6,441 nucleotides of DNA from Muribaculaceae bacterium (lineage in GTDB: Bacteria; Bacteroidota; Bacteroidia; Bacteroidales; Muribaculaceae), in NCBI GenBank assembly GCA_029057255.1, contig JAICZO010000494.1:1-6441 (forward strand), written 5' to 3'. Below the pieces are notes generated by a model, which saw nothing but the letters and a program-made list of their open reading frames with translations, was not told the origin of the DNA and did no database searches. This document shows, piece by piece, positions 1 through 5,927 of this stretch (positions are counted from its first letter, which is position 1; each line of letters opens with the position of its first letter). A program made the translations under genes and the position numbers.

Positions 1-159
1 GCTCAGGCGGTTGTTGTTCACCATCACGAAGATTACCACGTCGTGGCCGAAGTCTTCGTCGGCAGTCTGCACGATGACCATGTCACCGTCCTCGTCGATG
101 CGGGTCGAAATCGACAGTTCGTCGAGATAACCGCGGATGAGATTTTTGTCTATTGTCAT
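1..159 (-). CDS. Small conserved protein, possibly YbjN-like (5' part only)
   Basis: An open frame starts at ATG 159-157 and runs off the left edge without a stop, giving the first 53 residues. The N-terminus MTIDKNLIRGYLDEL is followed by an acidic turn (RIDEDGD) and alternating hydrophobic stretches (MVIVQTADEDF, DVVIFVMVNNNRLS), suggesting a small alpha/beta fold. The short N-terminal helix followed by 'hydrophobic strand, ADEDFGHDV, hydrophobic strand' resembles YbjN-type (T3SS chaperone-like fold) proteins, but this is recognition by eye and the C-terminal part is missing. It begins 27 nt after the cysS stop on the same strand, so it is probably cotranscribed with cysS. The leader is AT-rich with no Shine-Dalgarno, as in other genes here. 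That it is a real gene is likely; the family is tentative. Confidence 0.6.
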   Translation of the reverse strand, partial: MTIDKNLIRGYLDELSISTRIDEDGDMVIVQTADEDFGHDVVIFVMVNNNRLS

Positions 160-186
160 TTTCTATAATAATTTTAGAGGATTATG

Positions 187-1665
187 TCATACCGACCATT
201 CGACACCGTCCTTGGTGTCCTTTACGTTGAATCCGATCTCGGCCATGCGGTTGCGGATAAGGTCGCTGGTAGCCCAGTCCTTGCGTGCCTTTGCCTCGGC
301 ACGGAGGCTCAGCAGTAGGTCGACGGCCTCGCGGTAGGGGCGGAGAGCGTCGCCGTTGTCGGCGGCGGCACCGCCGGGCACGATGCCGAGAATCTCGACA
401 AGGAAGGTGTCCATGAAGCGGCGAAGGAAGTCGATGTCGGCCTGTGTGGCGGTGGCGTTGTGGTCCTTGACCTGGTTTATCATCCTGACAGCGTCGAAGA
501 GCACGCCGATAAGAACCGGTGTGTTGAAGTCGTCGTCAAGAGCCTCATAGGCGCGGCGCTCGAGGTCGGATACGTCGATGGTCGACGCGTCCGACGGTTT
601 GAGTTCTGCCAGACGGCGGTAGCCGTCAAGCATGCGGCCGAGGGCTGTCTCGGCGGCCTTGAGAGCCTCGTTGCTGAAGTCCACAGTGCCGCGGTAGTGA
701 GCCTGAAGGATGAAGAAACGGATTGTCATCGGCGAGTAAGCCTGCTCGAGCAGCGGGTGCGAGCCGGTGAAGAACTCGTCGAGGGTGATGAAGTTGCCCA
801 GCGACTTGCCCATCTTCTTGCCGTTGATGGTAATCATGTTGTTGTGCATCCAGTAGCGCACCGAGGGGGCGTGGTTGTGGGCCACCGACTGTGCTATCTC
901 GCACTCGTGGTGGGGGAACTTGAGGTCCATTCCGCCGCCGTGTATGTCGAACTGCTGTCCGAGATACTTCTCGCTCATGGTCGAGCACTCGAGGTGCCAT
1001 CCGGGGAAGCCCTCGCTCCACGGCGACGGCCAGTGCATGATATGCTCGGGCGCGGCTTTCTTCCAGAGGGCGAAGTCGGCGGGGTTGCGTTTCTCGCTCT
1101 GTCCGTCAAGCTCGCGTGTGGTGGCGAGCAGCTCGTCGATGTTGCGGCCGGAGAGCTTACCGTAGCCGTAGTCACGGTTGAACTTCGGCACATCGAAGTA
1201 TACCGAGCCCTCGCTCTCGTAGGCGTATCCGCTCTCGAGTATGGTCTTGATATACTCTATCTGCTCGATGATGTGCCCGGAGGCATGCGGCTCTATCGAG
1301 GGCGGCAGCACATTGAGAGCCTCCATCGCCTTGTGGTAGCGGTTGAGGTAGTACTGCACCACTTCCATAGGCTCGAGCTGCTCGAGGCGTGCCTTCTTTG
1401 CGATTTTGTCCTCGCCATCGTCGGCGTCATGCTCCAGGTGACCCACGTCGGTGATGTTGCGCACGTAGCGCACCTTGTATCCCAGGTGGGTGAGATAGCG
1501 GTATACAATATCGAAGGTGATGGCCGGACGGGCGTGGCCGAGGTGGCCGTCGCCATAGACAGTCGGGCCGCAGACATACATGCCGACCATCGATTCATGG
1601 AGCGGCGTGAATGCTTCCTTCTGTCGGGAGAGAGAATTGTAGATGGTTAGCGCGTTGTCTTTCAT
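187..1665 (-). CDS. cysS: Cysteine--tRNA ligase (CysRS)
   Basis: Encodes a complete 492-residue class I cysteinyl-tRNA synthetase, a cytoplasmic enzyme that activates cysteine with ATP and transfers it to tRNA-Cys. Visible motifs: the CysRS opening MYVCGPTVYG with zinc ligand C32; the HIGH motif as HLGH at 41-44; zinc-site residues C227 (in WHLECS), H252 and E256 (in HHECEIAQS), spaced as in E. coli CysRS; GGGMDLKFPHHE near 243-254; and the KMSKS loop as KMGKS at 284-288, followed by LGNF. The C-terminal part (about 340-492) is the helical DALR-like and tRNA-binding region. Length is somewhat greater than the E. coli enzyme (about 460). The start is supported by MKDNALTIYNSLSRQKE, a typical CysRS N-terminus, with a weak AGG four bases before ATG. 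Its 5' leader contains a strong stem-loop (1690-1727). The small gene at 159-1 follows after 27 nt. Confidence 0.98.
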   Translation of the reverse strand: MKDNALTIYNSLSRQKEAFTPLHESMVGMYVCGPTVYGDGHLGHARPAITFDIVYRYLTHLGYKVRYVRNITDVGHLEHDADDGEDKIAKKARLEQLEPMEVVQYYLNRYHKAMEALNVLPPSIEPHASGHIIEQIEYIKTILESGYAYESEGSVYFDVPKFNRDYGYGKLSGRNIDELLATTRELDGQSEKRNPADFALWKKAAPEHIMHWPSPWSEGFPGWHLECSTMSEKYLGQQFDIHGGGMDLKFPHHECEIAQSVAHNHAPSVRYWMHNNMITINGKKMGKSLGNFITLDEFFTGSHPLLEQAYSPMTIRFFILQAHYRGTVDFSNEALKAAETALGRMLDGYRRLAELKPSDASTIDVSDLERRAYEALDDDFNTPVLIGVLFDAVRMINQVKDHNATATQADIDFLRRFMDTFLVEILGIVPGGAAADNGDALRPYREAVDLLLSLRAEAKARKDWATSDLIRNRMAEIGFNVKDTKDGVEWSV

Positions 1666-1689
1666 CTTACCTGCAATATGATGAATTAT

Positions 1690-1727
1690 CCGCCGGAGCG
1701 CGTCCTTGTCGGAACCTGCTCCGGCGG
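1690..1727 (-). terminator. GC-rich stem-loop between DUF3467 gene and cysS
   Basis: A perfect 10-bp stem pairs 1690-1699 (CCGCCGGAGC) with 1718-1727 (GCTCCGGCGG) around an 18-nt loop; TCC 1703-1705 can also pair with GGA 1711-1713 inside the loop. It lies 17 nt past the DUF3467 stop and 24 nt before the cysS start codon. On the minus strand no U-tract follows (GATAATTCAT), so it is not a textbook intrinsic terminator in the direction of the genes. On the plus strand a T-rich run (about 1735-1742) follows it. It may be a terminator or RNA-processing and stability element for the DUF3467 mRNA, or an attenuator in the cysS leader. The structure is certain; the role is inferred. Confidence 0.5.
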
Positions 1728-1744
1728 CGTGTCATTATTTTTGA

Positions 1745-2056
1745 TTAAGCCTCGAAGGGGTTGGGGATGCCACCGTTGCCCTTGGGGGCGTTGGCGGGAG
1801 CCTTACGCTTGATTTCGCCGAAGGTCTGCTCGTACTTTGCGATGTTGTCGCGGAGAGCGAAGAGGAGGTTCTTGGCGTTCTCGGGAGTCATGATAACACG
1901 GCTCTGAACCTTTGCCTGGGGCATGTTGGGAGCCACGGCGATGAAGTCGAGGAAGAATTCATTGCCGGAGTGTGAGATGACTGCGAGGTTTGAGTAGTGG
2001 CCTGCAGCCACTTCGGGAGTAAGCTCGATTTTGAGCTCCTGCTGTTTGTTTTCCAT
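1745..2056 (-). CDS. DUF3467 domain-containing protein
   Basis: Encodes 103 residues beginning MENKQQELKIELTPEVAAGHYSNLAVISHS. The pattern 'GxYSNLAxIxHSxxEFxLDF', then 'P..Q..SRVIMTPENAKNLLFAL..NI..YE..FG', matches the small DUF3467 family common in Bacteroidetes; its biochemical function is not known to me. It has no signal peptide or membrane segment, so it is presumably cytoplasmic. The C-terminal tail (about 87-103) is rich in Lys, Ala, Pro and Gly and probably flexible. The frame is open upstream to 2245, but the extra 63 residues would overlap the NigD-like gene and look like non-protein sequence; the start at 2056 coincides with the conserved N-terminus. The leader is AT-rich with no Shine-Dalgarno. 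The gap to the NigD-like gene upstream is 43 nt, and a stem-loop follows the stop. Confidence 0.88.
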   Translation of the reverse strand: MENKQQELKIELTPEVAAGHYSNLAVISHSGNEFFLDFIAVAPNMPQAKVQSRVIMTPENAKNLLFALRDNIAKYEQTFGEIKRKAPANAPKGNGGIPNPFEA

Positions 2057-2099
2057 TTTTAGTTTATGGGGTAGGTTTATTATTTTAAATAGGAGATTT

Positions 2100-2804
2100 T
2101 CAGTTGGAGGGTGTGAGTCCTGACGACATTTTGTCAAGTTGCACACTCTTGGTGGTGTTGGTGTTGTCTTTGTAGACGACCTCCACACCCTTCGATGTGG
2201 ACTGTGCGAAGATACCGGCGAGAGAGTACGACATATAGATCGCATAGTTTCCGGGGTTGATACCGAACTCCTGAGGCTCGAAGAGCAGGTAGAGAGTCGG
2301 GTACTCGTCGTTGAGAGTCGCTTCGTCGAGCACTACGCGGCATAACTTAGGTGTGCTGTCGGTGTAGGCGGTGAAGACGACGTTGACATACTGACCCGAG
2401 CGCTGCACGATGATGTTGTCGACCGGCGATGTCTCCCAGTTGCCGGCCTGCTCGGCCGATACAGTCGCGGGAGCGTCGCCACGGCCGTAGGTCTCGGCAG
2501 CGGCAAGCAGGTTGACAGGACCGGAAGTGGCGTGGTCAGACTCCGAAGTATAGCTTATCACCGCGCGGGTGTTGACCTTGAAGTGGTCGGGGCTGAGAGT
2601 CTGTTTGGTTGTAAGGGTCACAAGCGGGCTGTCGTTTTCCTTCTGGAAGGTAAAGGCAGAGCCGTCGGCGTTCATCGCTGCGATAGTCACGATGTCGGTA
2701 TATATCACCGTCGGGGGCAGCGGATTGTCGTTACTGTTGCAGGAGGAGAGTCCGGCGACAGAAGCAGCGGCAATAATGCCAAGAGCAAAGTTCTTGAGTT
2801 TCAT
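2100..2804 (-). CDS. NigD-like lipoprotein
   Basis: Encodes 234 residues with a lipoprotein signal peptide: positive MKLK, hydrophobic core FALGIIAAASVAG, then lipobox LSSC (19-22) with C22 as the expected lipidated residue. Residues after C22 are NSNDN, with none of the Lys followed by acidic residues that marks surface export in Bacteroidetes, so periplasmic-face anchoring is the simpler guess. The mature part resembles NigD-family proteins of Bacteroidales: an early strand pair (VTIAAMNADGSAFTFQKEND), an OB-like middle segment (RAVISYTSES, then VNLLAAAETYGRG), and a second beta-rich domain beginning PVDNIIVQRSGQYVNVVFTAY. NigD was named from a bacteriocin-linked operon, but most homologues have no established function. 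It starts 37 nt after lolD on the same strand, downstream of a CT-rich tract. The family assignment is by eye; its being a secreted lipoprotein is firm. Confidence 0.8.
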   Translation of the reverse strand: MKLKNFALGIIAAASVAGLSSCNSNDNPLPPTVIYTDIVTIAAMNADGSAFTFQKENDSPLVTLTTKQTLSPDHFKVNTRAVISYTSESDHATSGPVNLLAAAETYGRGDAPATVSAEQAGNWETSPVDNIIVQRSGQYVNVVFTAYTDSTPKLCRVVLDEATLNDEYPTLYLLFEPQEFGINPGNYAIYMSYSLAGIFAQSTSKGVEVVYKDNTNTTKSVQLDKMSSGLTPSN

Positions 2805-2813
2805 TACGATGAT

Positions 2814-2832
2814 TGAGAGAGAGTGAGAGTGA
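2814..2832 (-). repeat. Pyrimidine-rich CT tract in the leader of the lipoprotein gene
   Basis: On the minus strand the mRNA leader reads TCACTCTCACTCTCTCTCA, an imperfect CT/CTCA microsatellite ending 9 nt before the ATG at 2804. It occupies about half of the 37-nt gap after the lolD stop. It contains no Shine-Dalgarno. It may simply keep the leader unstructured; slippage-based variation is possible but unsupported from one sequence. Confidence 0.5.
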
Positions 2833-2841
2833 TTTGGTTCG

Positions 2842-3513
2842 TTAATATTTGGATTCTATAGCGTCTATCCGGCCGTCTACCATACGCACTATGACGTCGG
2901 CATCGGCGGCAAGAGATTCGTCATGTGTGACAATGACAAAGGTGGCGCCCATGCTGTCGCGCAGCTCGAAGAAGAGTCGGTGCAGCTCGGTGCGGTTGTA
3001 CGAGTCGAGGCTGCCCGAAGGCTCGTCGGCGAACACCACCGACGGTCGGTTGACAAGCGCCCTGGCCACGGCAGCCCGCTGGCACTCGCCGCCCGACAGC
3101 TCGGAGGGGCGGTGGTCGGCGCGGCCGTCCAGCCCGAGGCGCGCGAGCAGTGCGTGAGCCTCGGCAAAAGCCTCTTTGCGTCCCCGGCCGGCTATGAGCG
3201 CGGGCATGGCCACATTCTCGAGCAGCGTGAACTCCGGCAGCAGACGGTGAAACTGGAAGACGAAGCCTATGTTGCGGTTGCGGAAAGCTGACAGGCGGCT
3301 GTCGGGCAGCGCCGTCACATCGGTGTCGTCGTAGAGCACCCTGCCGCCGCTGTCGGGCGCCATAAGCGTGCCCAGTATCTGCAGCAACGTGGTTTTTCCC
3401 GCGCCGCTGGGGCCTACGATGGCCGTCACCTTGCCGGGGGCGATGTCTATATCGATGCCCTTGAGCACTTCAAGGGCACCGAAGGTCTTGCGTATGTCGC
3501 GAGCCGTCAGCAT
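2842..3513 (-). CDS. lolD: LolD-like lipoprotein-release ABC transporter ATP-binding protein
   Basis: A 223-residue ABC ATPase with all nucleotide-binding motifs: Walker A GPSGAGKT (34-41), Q-loop Q87 in FVFQFHRLLPEFTLLENV, signature LSGGE (139-143), Walker B VVFADE (159-164), D-loop SGSLD, and switch histidine H197 in VTHDE. The segment 'RNIGFVFQFHRLLPEFTLLENV' is typical of LolD, the inner-membrane ATPase that drives extraction of outer-membrane lipoproteins with LolC/LolE-type permeases. Related MacB/FtsE-type ATPases are the main alternative. No permease gene lies in this window, so its partner must be elsewhere. The frame is open to an ATG at 3531, but the start at 3513 gives the normal N-terminus MLTARDIRKTFG and overlaps the upstream FKBP stop as ATGCTGA, implying translational coupling. 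Small departures from the usual family sequence are SGSLD for SGNLD and a Cys after LSGGE. Confidence 0.9.
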   Translation of the reverse strand: MLTARDIRKTFGALEVLKGIDIDIAPGKVTAIVGPSGAGKTTLLQILGTLMAPDSGGRVLYDDTDVTALPDSRLSAFRNRNIGFVFQFHRLLPEFTLLENVAMPALIAGRGRKEAFAEAHALLARLGLDGRADHRPSELSGGECQRAAVARALVNRPSVVFADEPSGSLDSYNRTELHRLFFELRDSMGATFVIVTHDESLAADADVIVRMVDGRIDAIESKY

Positions 3514-4085
3514 CCGCAGTTGCCGCAGCATCCGCCTTCCTTGCTGTCGCAGTCACCGTCTTCGCCGCATCCTCCGCCACAGCCGCATCCGCAGGAAGCG
3601 GCAGGCTGGAGCTCTTCGGCAGTGGGTTCGCGCACGACAAGGACTTCGCCCACGTAGTGCACGCTGTCCTTGGCAAGGGGATGATTGAGGTCAAGCACCA
3701 CGGCCTCGGGAGTCAGCTCGACGACGGTGCCGTCGATGCGGAAGCCGTCGGGTGTCATCAGAGGGATGAGGGCGCCGGGGGTGAACATCTCTTCCTTGAA
3801 TTCGCCGTCGACTGTCATGCGGTCGCGGGGGATGGTGTATATTTCCTCCTCGGTGTAGGGGCCGAATGCCTTCTCGGGAGTGGCGGTGAAGTCGAACTTG
3901 TCGCCTGCCTTCTGACCGAGCAGATGCTCGTCGAGAGCCTCGACAAAGCCGAGTGTCACGCCGCAGATGGCGCGGTCGGGGTCGTCGGCGGTCACTTCGT
4001 GCACGAGGGTCTCGGTGCCGTCGGCGTTGATGCGGAACAGCTTATATGCTATTTCGAAATATTTTCCGGGTTTGATAGTATCCAT
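3507..4085 (-). CDS. SlyD-like FKBP-type peptidyl-prolyl isomerase with Cys-rich tail
   Basis: A 192-residue protein with the SlyD layout. An FKBP half-domain (about 5-75, ending GDKFDFTATPEKAFGPY) is interrupted by the insert-in-flap chaperone domain (about 76-125), then the closing FKBP strand with DLNHPLAKD (132-140) and VGEVLVVREPTAEEL. Such enzymes catalyse cis-trans isomerisation at proline and act as folding chaperones; there is no signal peptide, so it is cytoplasmic. The tail (165-192) holds nine cysteines (165, 167, 169, 173, 179, 186, 187, 190, 192) among Gly, Asp and Glu but no His, unlike the His-rich nickel-binding tail of E. coli SlyD. Metal binding (thiophilic ions) is inferred. 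The last codons overlap the lolD start. It begins 46 nt after the dipeptidase stop, with no Shine-Dalgarno. Confidence 0.92.
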   Translation of the reverse strand: MDTIKPGKYFEIAYKLFRINADGTETLVHEVTADDPDRAICGVTLGFVEALDEHLLGQKAGDKFDFTATPEKAFGPYTEEEIYTIPRDRMTVDGEFKEEMFTPGALIPLMTPDGFRIDGTVVELTPEAVVLDLNHPLAKDSVHYVGEVLVVREPTAEELQPAASCGCGCGGGCGEDGDCDSKEGGCCGNCGC

Positions 4086-4131
4086 ATTTATAATGATGTT
4101 TTATGTTTCTATGGCAAATAACGTGCCAAAG

Positions 4132-5775
4132 TCATTTTTGTTCCGGCTCGACAACCTTGAGGCGGTCACCGGCGTCCTCTACTATAGAGCGGAAGTAGCG
4201 CTCGTTGTATCCGCCGAACTCGGGCTGCTCGGGCATGCCGTCTTCGGTGCGGGCGAACTTGCCGTCGCGTTCTTTCTTTATATTGCCGTCGAGGAACTTG
4301 ACAAACAGATAGTCGCCGAGCTTCTTGTAGTCGGCGGTGGTCTTTTCGGCCCAGCTGTATGTCAGGTCGTTGAGAGCCTGCTGTGCCTTGTCGTATGACA
4401 TGCCTGCCACATCGGCTGCACTCTTGCCGACAGCCTCTTCCATCGCGTTCTCGAGGCCGCTCTGCACGCGGCGGATGTCAGGTATCATCTGCGAGTAGCG
4501 GTTGTAGGCCTGGTTAGCGACGTAGTTGTTGACCCAGAACATGGCATCCCATGACAGGGTGTAGAGGTCGGCAGTCTTCTCGTCGAGCGAGGGGGGCACG
4601 GTCGTGGTCGAGTTGAACACGGGCACGTAGGCACATGTGTTGGCGTCGTCGACACCGAACCAGAGTATGCCCTTCATGGCGTCGTGACGCTTGCCGTTCA
4701 TGTCAGCGACAAAGGAGAAACCTGTCTGCTGTGTGGCGATGGCACGCTCGTGGGTGTACTCCTGTCCGTCGATATTGAAGCCCATAGGGCGCCAGCGGTA
4801 TGGACAGTCGAAGGGGCCTGCGCCTATATCCTGTGTCATGTCGAGGTGCGTGCCCTCGAAGTGGTCGCGCATCATCCACTTGAGGTCGTTGGCGGTGAGC
4901 TTGCGCGCCGGCTCGACCCAGAGGGGGAACGGCTCGCCCTTGCCTTCCATAATCCAGGGTATGTAGCTGTCCATCTCGTCGGCGGAAGCGAACTTGCGGA
5001 AGTATGCCCACACGCGGGCGTCGCAGCCGCGGAGAGCGCCGGCGTCGGTCACGGCATAGGCACGCGAGAAGTCGAAGTCCTCGTCCTTGCCGCTGAAGTA
5101 GCCCTTGCTGCGGGCAAAGTCGATGACGTCGGGCGAGTAGATGGTGTTTTTCTTGTCCTTGAGCGGGAATTTATGAATACGGGCATGGTTGGCATGACCC
5201 GAGATGCAGCCGTCAGGCACACGGCGGGCCACCCATACGGCGCCCTTGTCATCCTTGCCCTTGCCTATAAGCTCCATAATCCACACTTCGCCGGGGTCGG
5301 CTATCGAGAACGACTCGCCCGAAGAGGCATAGCCGTAGTCGCGCACAAGACCCGTCATCACATCGACGGCCTCGCGGGCAGTGCGGGCGCGCTGCAGGGT
5401 GATGTATATCAGCGAGCCGTAGTCTATCAGACCCGAGCCTGCAAGCTCCGGACGTCCGCCCCAGGTACTCTCGGCGATCGTCAGGCCGTGCTCGTTCATA
5501 TTGCCTATGGTAGAATATGTATGCTTCACTTCGGGAATCTCGCCGAGATATTTGCCCGTATCCCACTCCACGACCTTGCGCATGGCGCCTTTGTCATGGT
5601 CTGCGGCGGGCTGGCGGTACAGGGCACCGTAGAGAGTATGGCTGTCGGCGGCGTATGTCACCATCGAGCTGCCGTCGACAGTGGCGCCGGGCGCCGCGAT
5701 GAGGCTTGTGCAGGCTATTGCGTCGGCGGCACCGAGAGCACCGGCGAGCGCTATTGCTGTGAGAAATTTGTTCAT
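4132..5775 (-). CDS. Secreted C69-family dipeptidase (Ntn hydrolase)
   Basis: Encodes 547 residues of the peptidase C69 (PepD) family: N-terminal-nucleophile hydrolases that split dipeptides. A signal peptide (MNKFLTAIALAGALGAADAIA) ends directly before C22-T-S; C22 is the expected catalytic nucleophile, so cleavage after A21 would both secrete and activate the enzyme. Other family hallmarks are GSSMVTYAADSH (35-46), the loop GNMNEHGLTIAESTWGGR (91-108) with N92/N94 near the active site, and GYASSGESFSIADPGEVWIMELIGKG. The protein is longer than lactobacillal PepD (about 470), with a helical C-terminal region (about 420-547). It probably acts in the periplasm on dietary or cell-wall dipeptides; the substrate cannot be read from sequence. 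A -7 promoter box (5812-5805) lies 29 nt upstream of the start. It is the first gene of the minus-strand series and divergent from pheT. Confidence 0.93.
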   Translation of the reverse strand: MNKFLTAIALAGALGAADAIACTSLIAAPGATVDGSSMVTYAADSHTLYGALYRQPAADHDKGAMRKVVEWDTGKYLGEIPEVKHTYSTIGNMNEHGLTIAESTWGGRPELAGSGLIDYGSLIYITLQRARTAREAVDVMTGLVRDYGYASSGESFSIADPGEVWIMELIGKGKDDKGAVWVARRVPDGCISGHANHARIHKFPLKDKKNTIYSPDVIDFARSKGYFSGKDEDFDFSRAYAVTDAGALRGCDARVWAYFRKFASADEMDSYIPWIMEGKGEPFPLWVEPARKLTANDLKWMMRDHFEGTHLDMTQDIGAGPFDCPYRWRPMGFNIDGQEYTHERAIATQQTGFSFVADMNGKRHDAMKGILWFGVDDANTCAYVPVFNSTTTVPPSLDEKTADLYTLSWDAMFWVNNYVANQAYNRYSQMIPDIRRVQSGLENAMEEAVGKSAADVAGMSYDKAQQALNDLTYSWAEKTTADYKKLGDYLFVKFLDGNIKKERDGKFARTEDGMPEQPEFGGYNERYFRSIVEDAGDRLKVVEPEQK

Positions 5776-5804
5776 ATGCTAAAATGCGTCTGATTGGTAT
5801 TCTG

Positions 5805-5834
5805 CAAAGTTAGCAATAAATATCATAAAACAGA
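5805..5834 (-). promoter_or_regulatory. Bacteroidetes-type promoter of the C69 dipeptidase gene
   Basis: On the minus strand TAACTTTG (5812-5805) matches the Bacteroidetes -7 consensus TAnnTTTG exactly. A weak -33 match, TCTG (5834-5831) against TTTG, lies 18 nt upstream. Transcription would start a few bases downstream, giving a leader of roughly 20-25 nt before ATG 5775. The -33 element falls inside one arm of an inverted repeat (5827-5853). The -7 match is exact; use in vivo is inferred. Confidence 0.65.
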
Positions 5835-5853
5835 CGCCCCACACCTCTGTTTT
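5827..5853. promoter_or_regulatory. Inverted repeat in the divergent promoter region (operator candidate)
   Basis: A perfect 8-bp inverted repeat, AAAACAGA (5827-5834) and TCTGTTTT (5846-5853), is separated by 11 nt (CGCCCCACACC), so arm centres are 19 nt apart, close to two helical turns. The left arm covers the -33 region of the dipeptidase promoter, and the right arm lies about 21 nt upstream of the pheT -33. It could bind a dimeric regulator, or form a weak hairpin followed by a T-rich run on the plus strand. No gene ends just upstream on that strand, which argues against a terminator. The repeat is certain, its role is not. Confidence 0.4.
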
Positions 5854-5874
5854 TACTTTTTTATAATATGACGG

Positions 5875-5904
5875 GCTGAAATTCGCGATTTTTGCGTACT
5901 TTTG
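5875..5904 (+). promoter_or_regulatory. Bacteroidetes-type promoter of pheT
   Basis: TACTTTTG (5897-5904) matches the -7 consensus TAnnTTTG exactly. GCTG (5875-5878), a poor -33 match, lies 18 nt upstream, the same spacing as in the divergent promoter. An expected start a few bases past 5904 would leave a short leader of about 15-20 nt before ATG 5928, with no Shine-Dalgarno (ACACACCAGCA before ATG). Confidence 0.65.
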
Positions 5905-5927
5905 CACATTGAAACAACACACCAGCA

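Noticed and set aside
460..1650. 396-residue open frame on the plus strand
   Set aside because: It is antisense to cysS, whose motifs are unmistakable. The translation is a low-diversity Val/Leu/Ala/Glu-rich sequence with no recognisable domain, as expected from GC-rich third positions on the opposite strand.
1690..1744. Plus-strand intrinsic terminator (stem followed by T-rich run)
   Set aside because: No plus-strand gene ends upstream of it, so termination in that direction has no evident purpose; kept as a stem-loop of the minus-strand transcript.
2057..2245. N-terminal extension of the DUF3467 frame
   Set aside because: It would overlap the 3' end of the NigD-like gene, and its Arg/Ser/Pro/Thr-rich translation does not resemble the family; the conserved N-terminus begins at 2056.
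3514..3531. Longer lolD start six codons upstream
   Set aside because: The extra residues are a reading of the FKBP Cys-rich tail in another frame; the start at 3513 gives the usual LolD N-terminus and a typical stop-start overlap.
4086..4131. Promoter for the FKBP gene
   Set aside because: The gap is AT-rich and contains TTATTTG, but no TAnnTTTG box with a correctly spaced upstream element; cotranscription from the dipeptidase gene is equally possible.
4684..5793. 369-residue open frame on the plus strand
   Set aside because: It is antisense to the C69 dipeptidase gene; no motif, start signal or promoter supports it.
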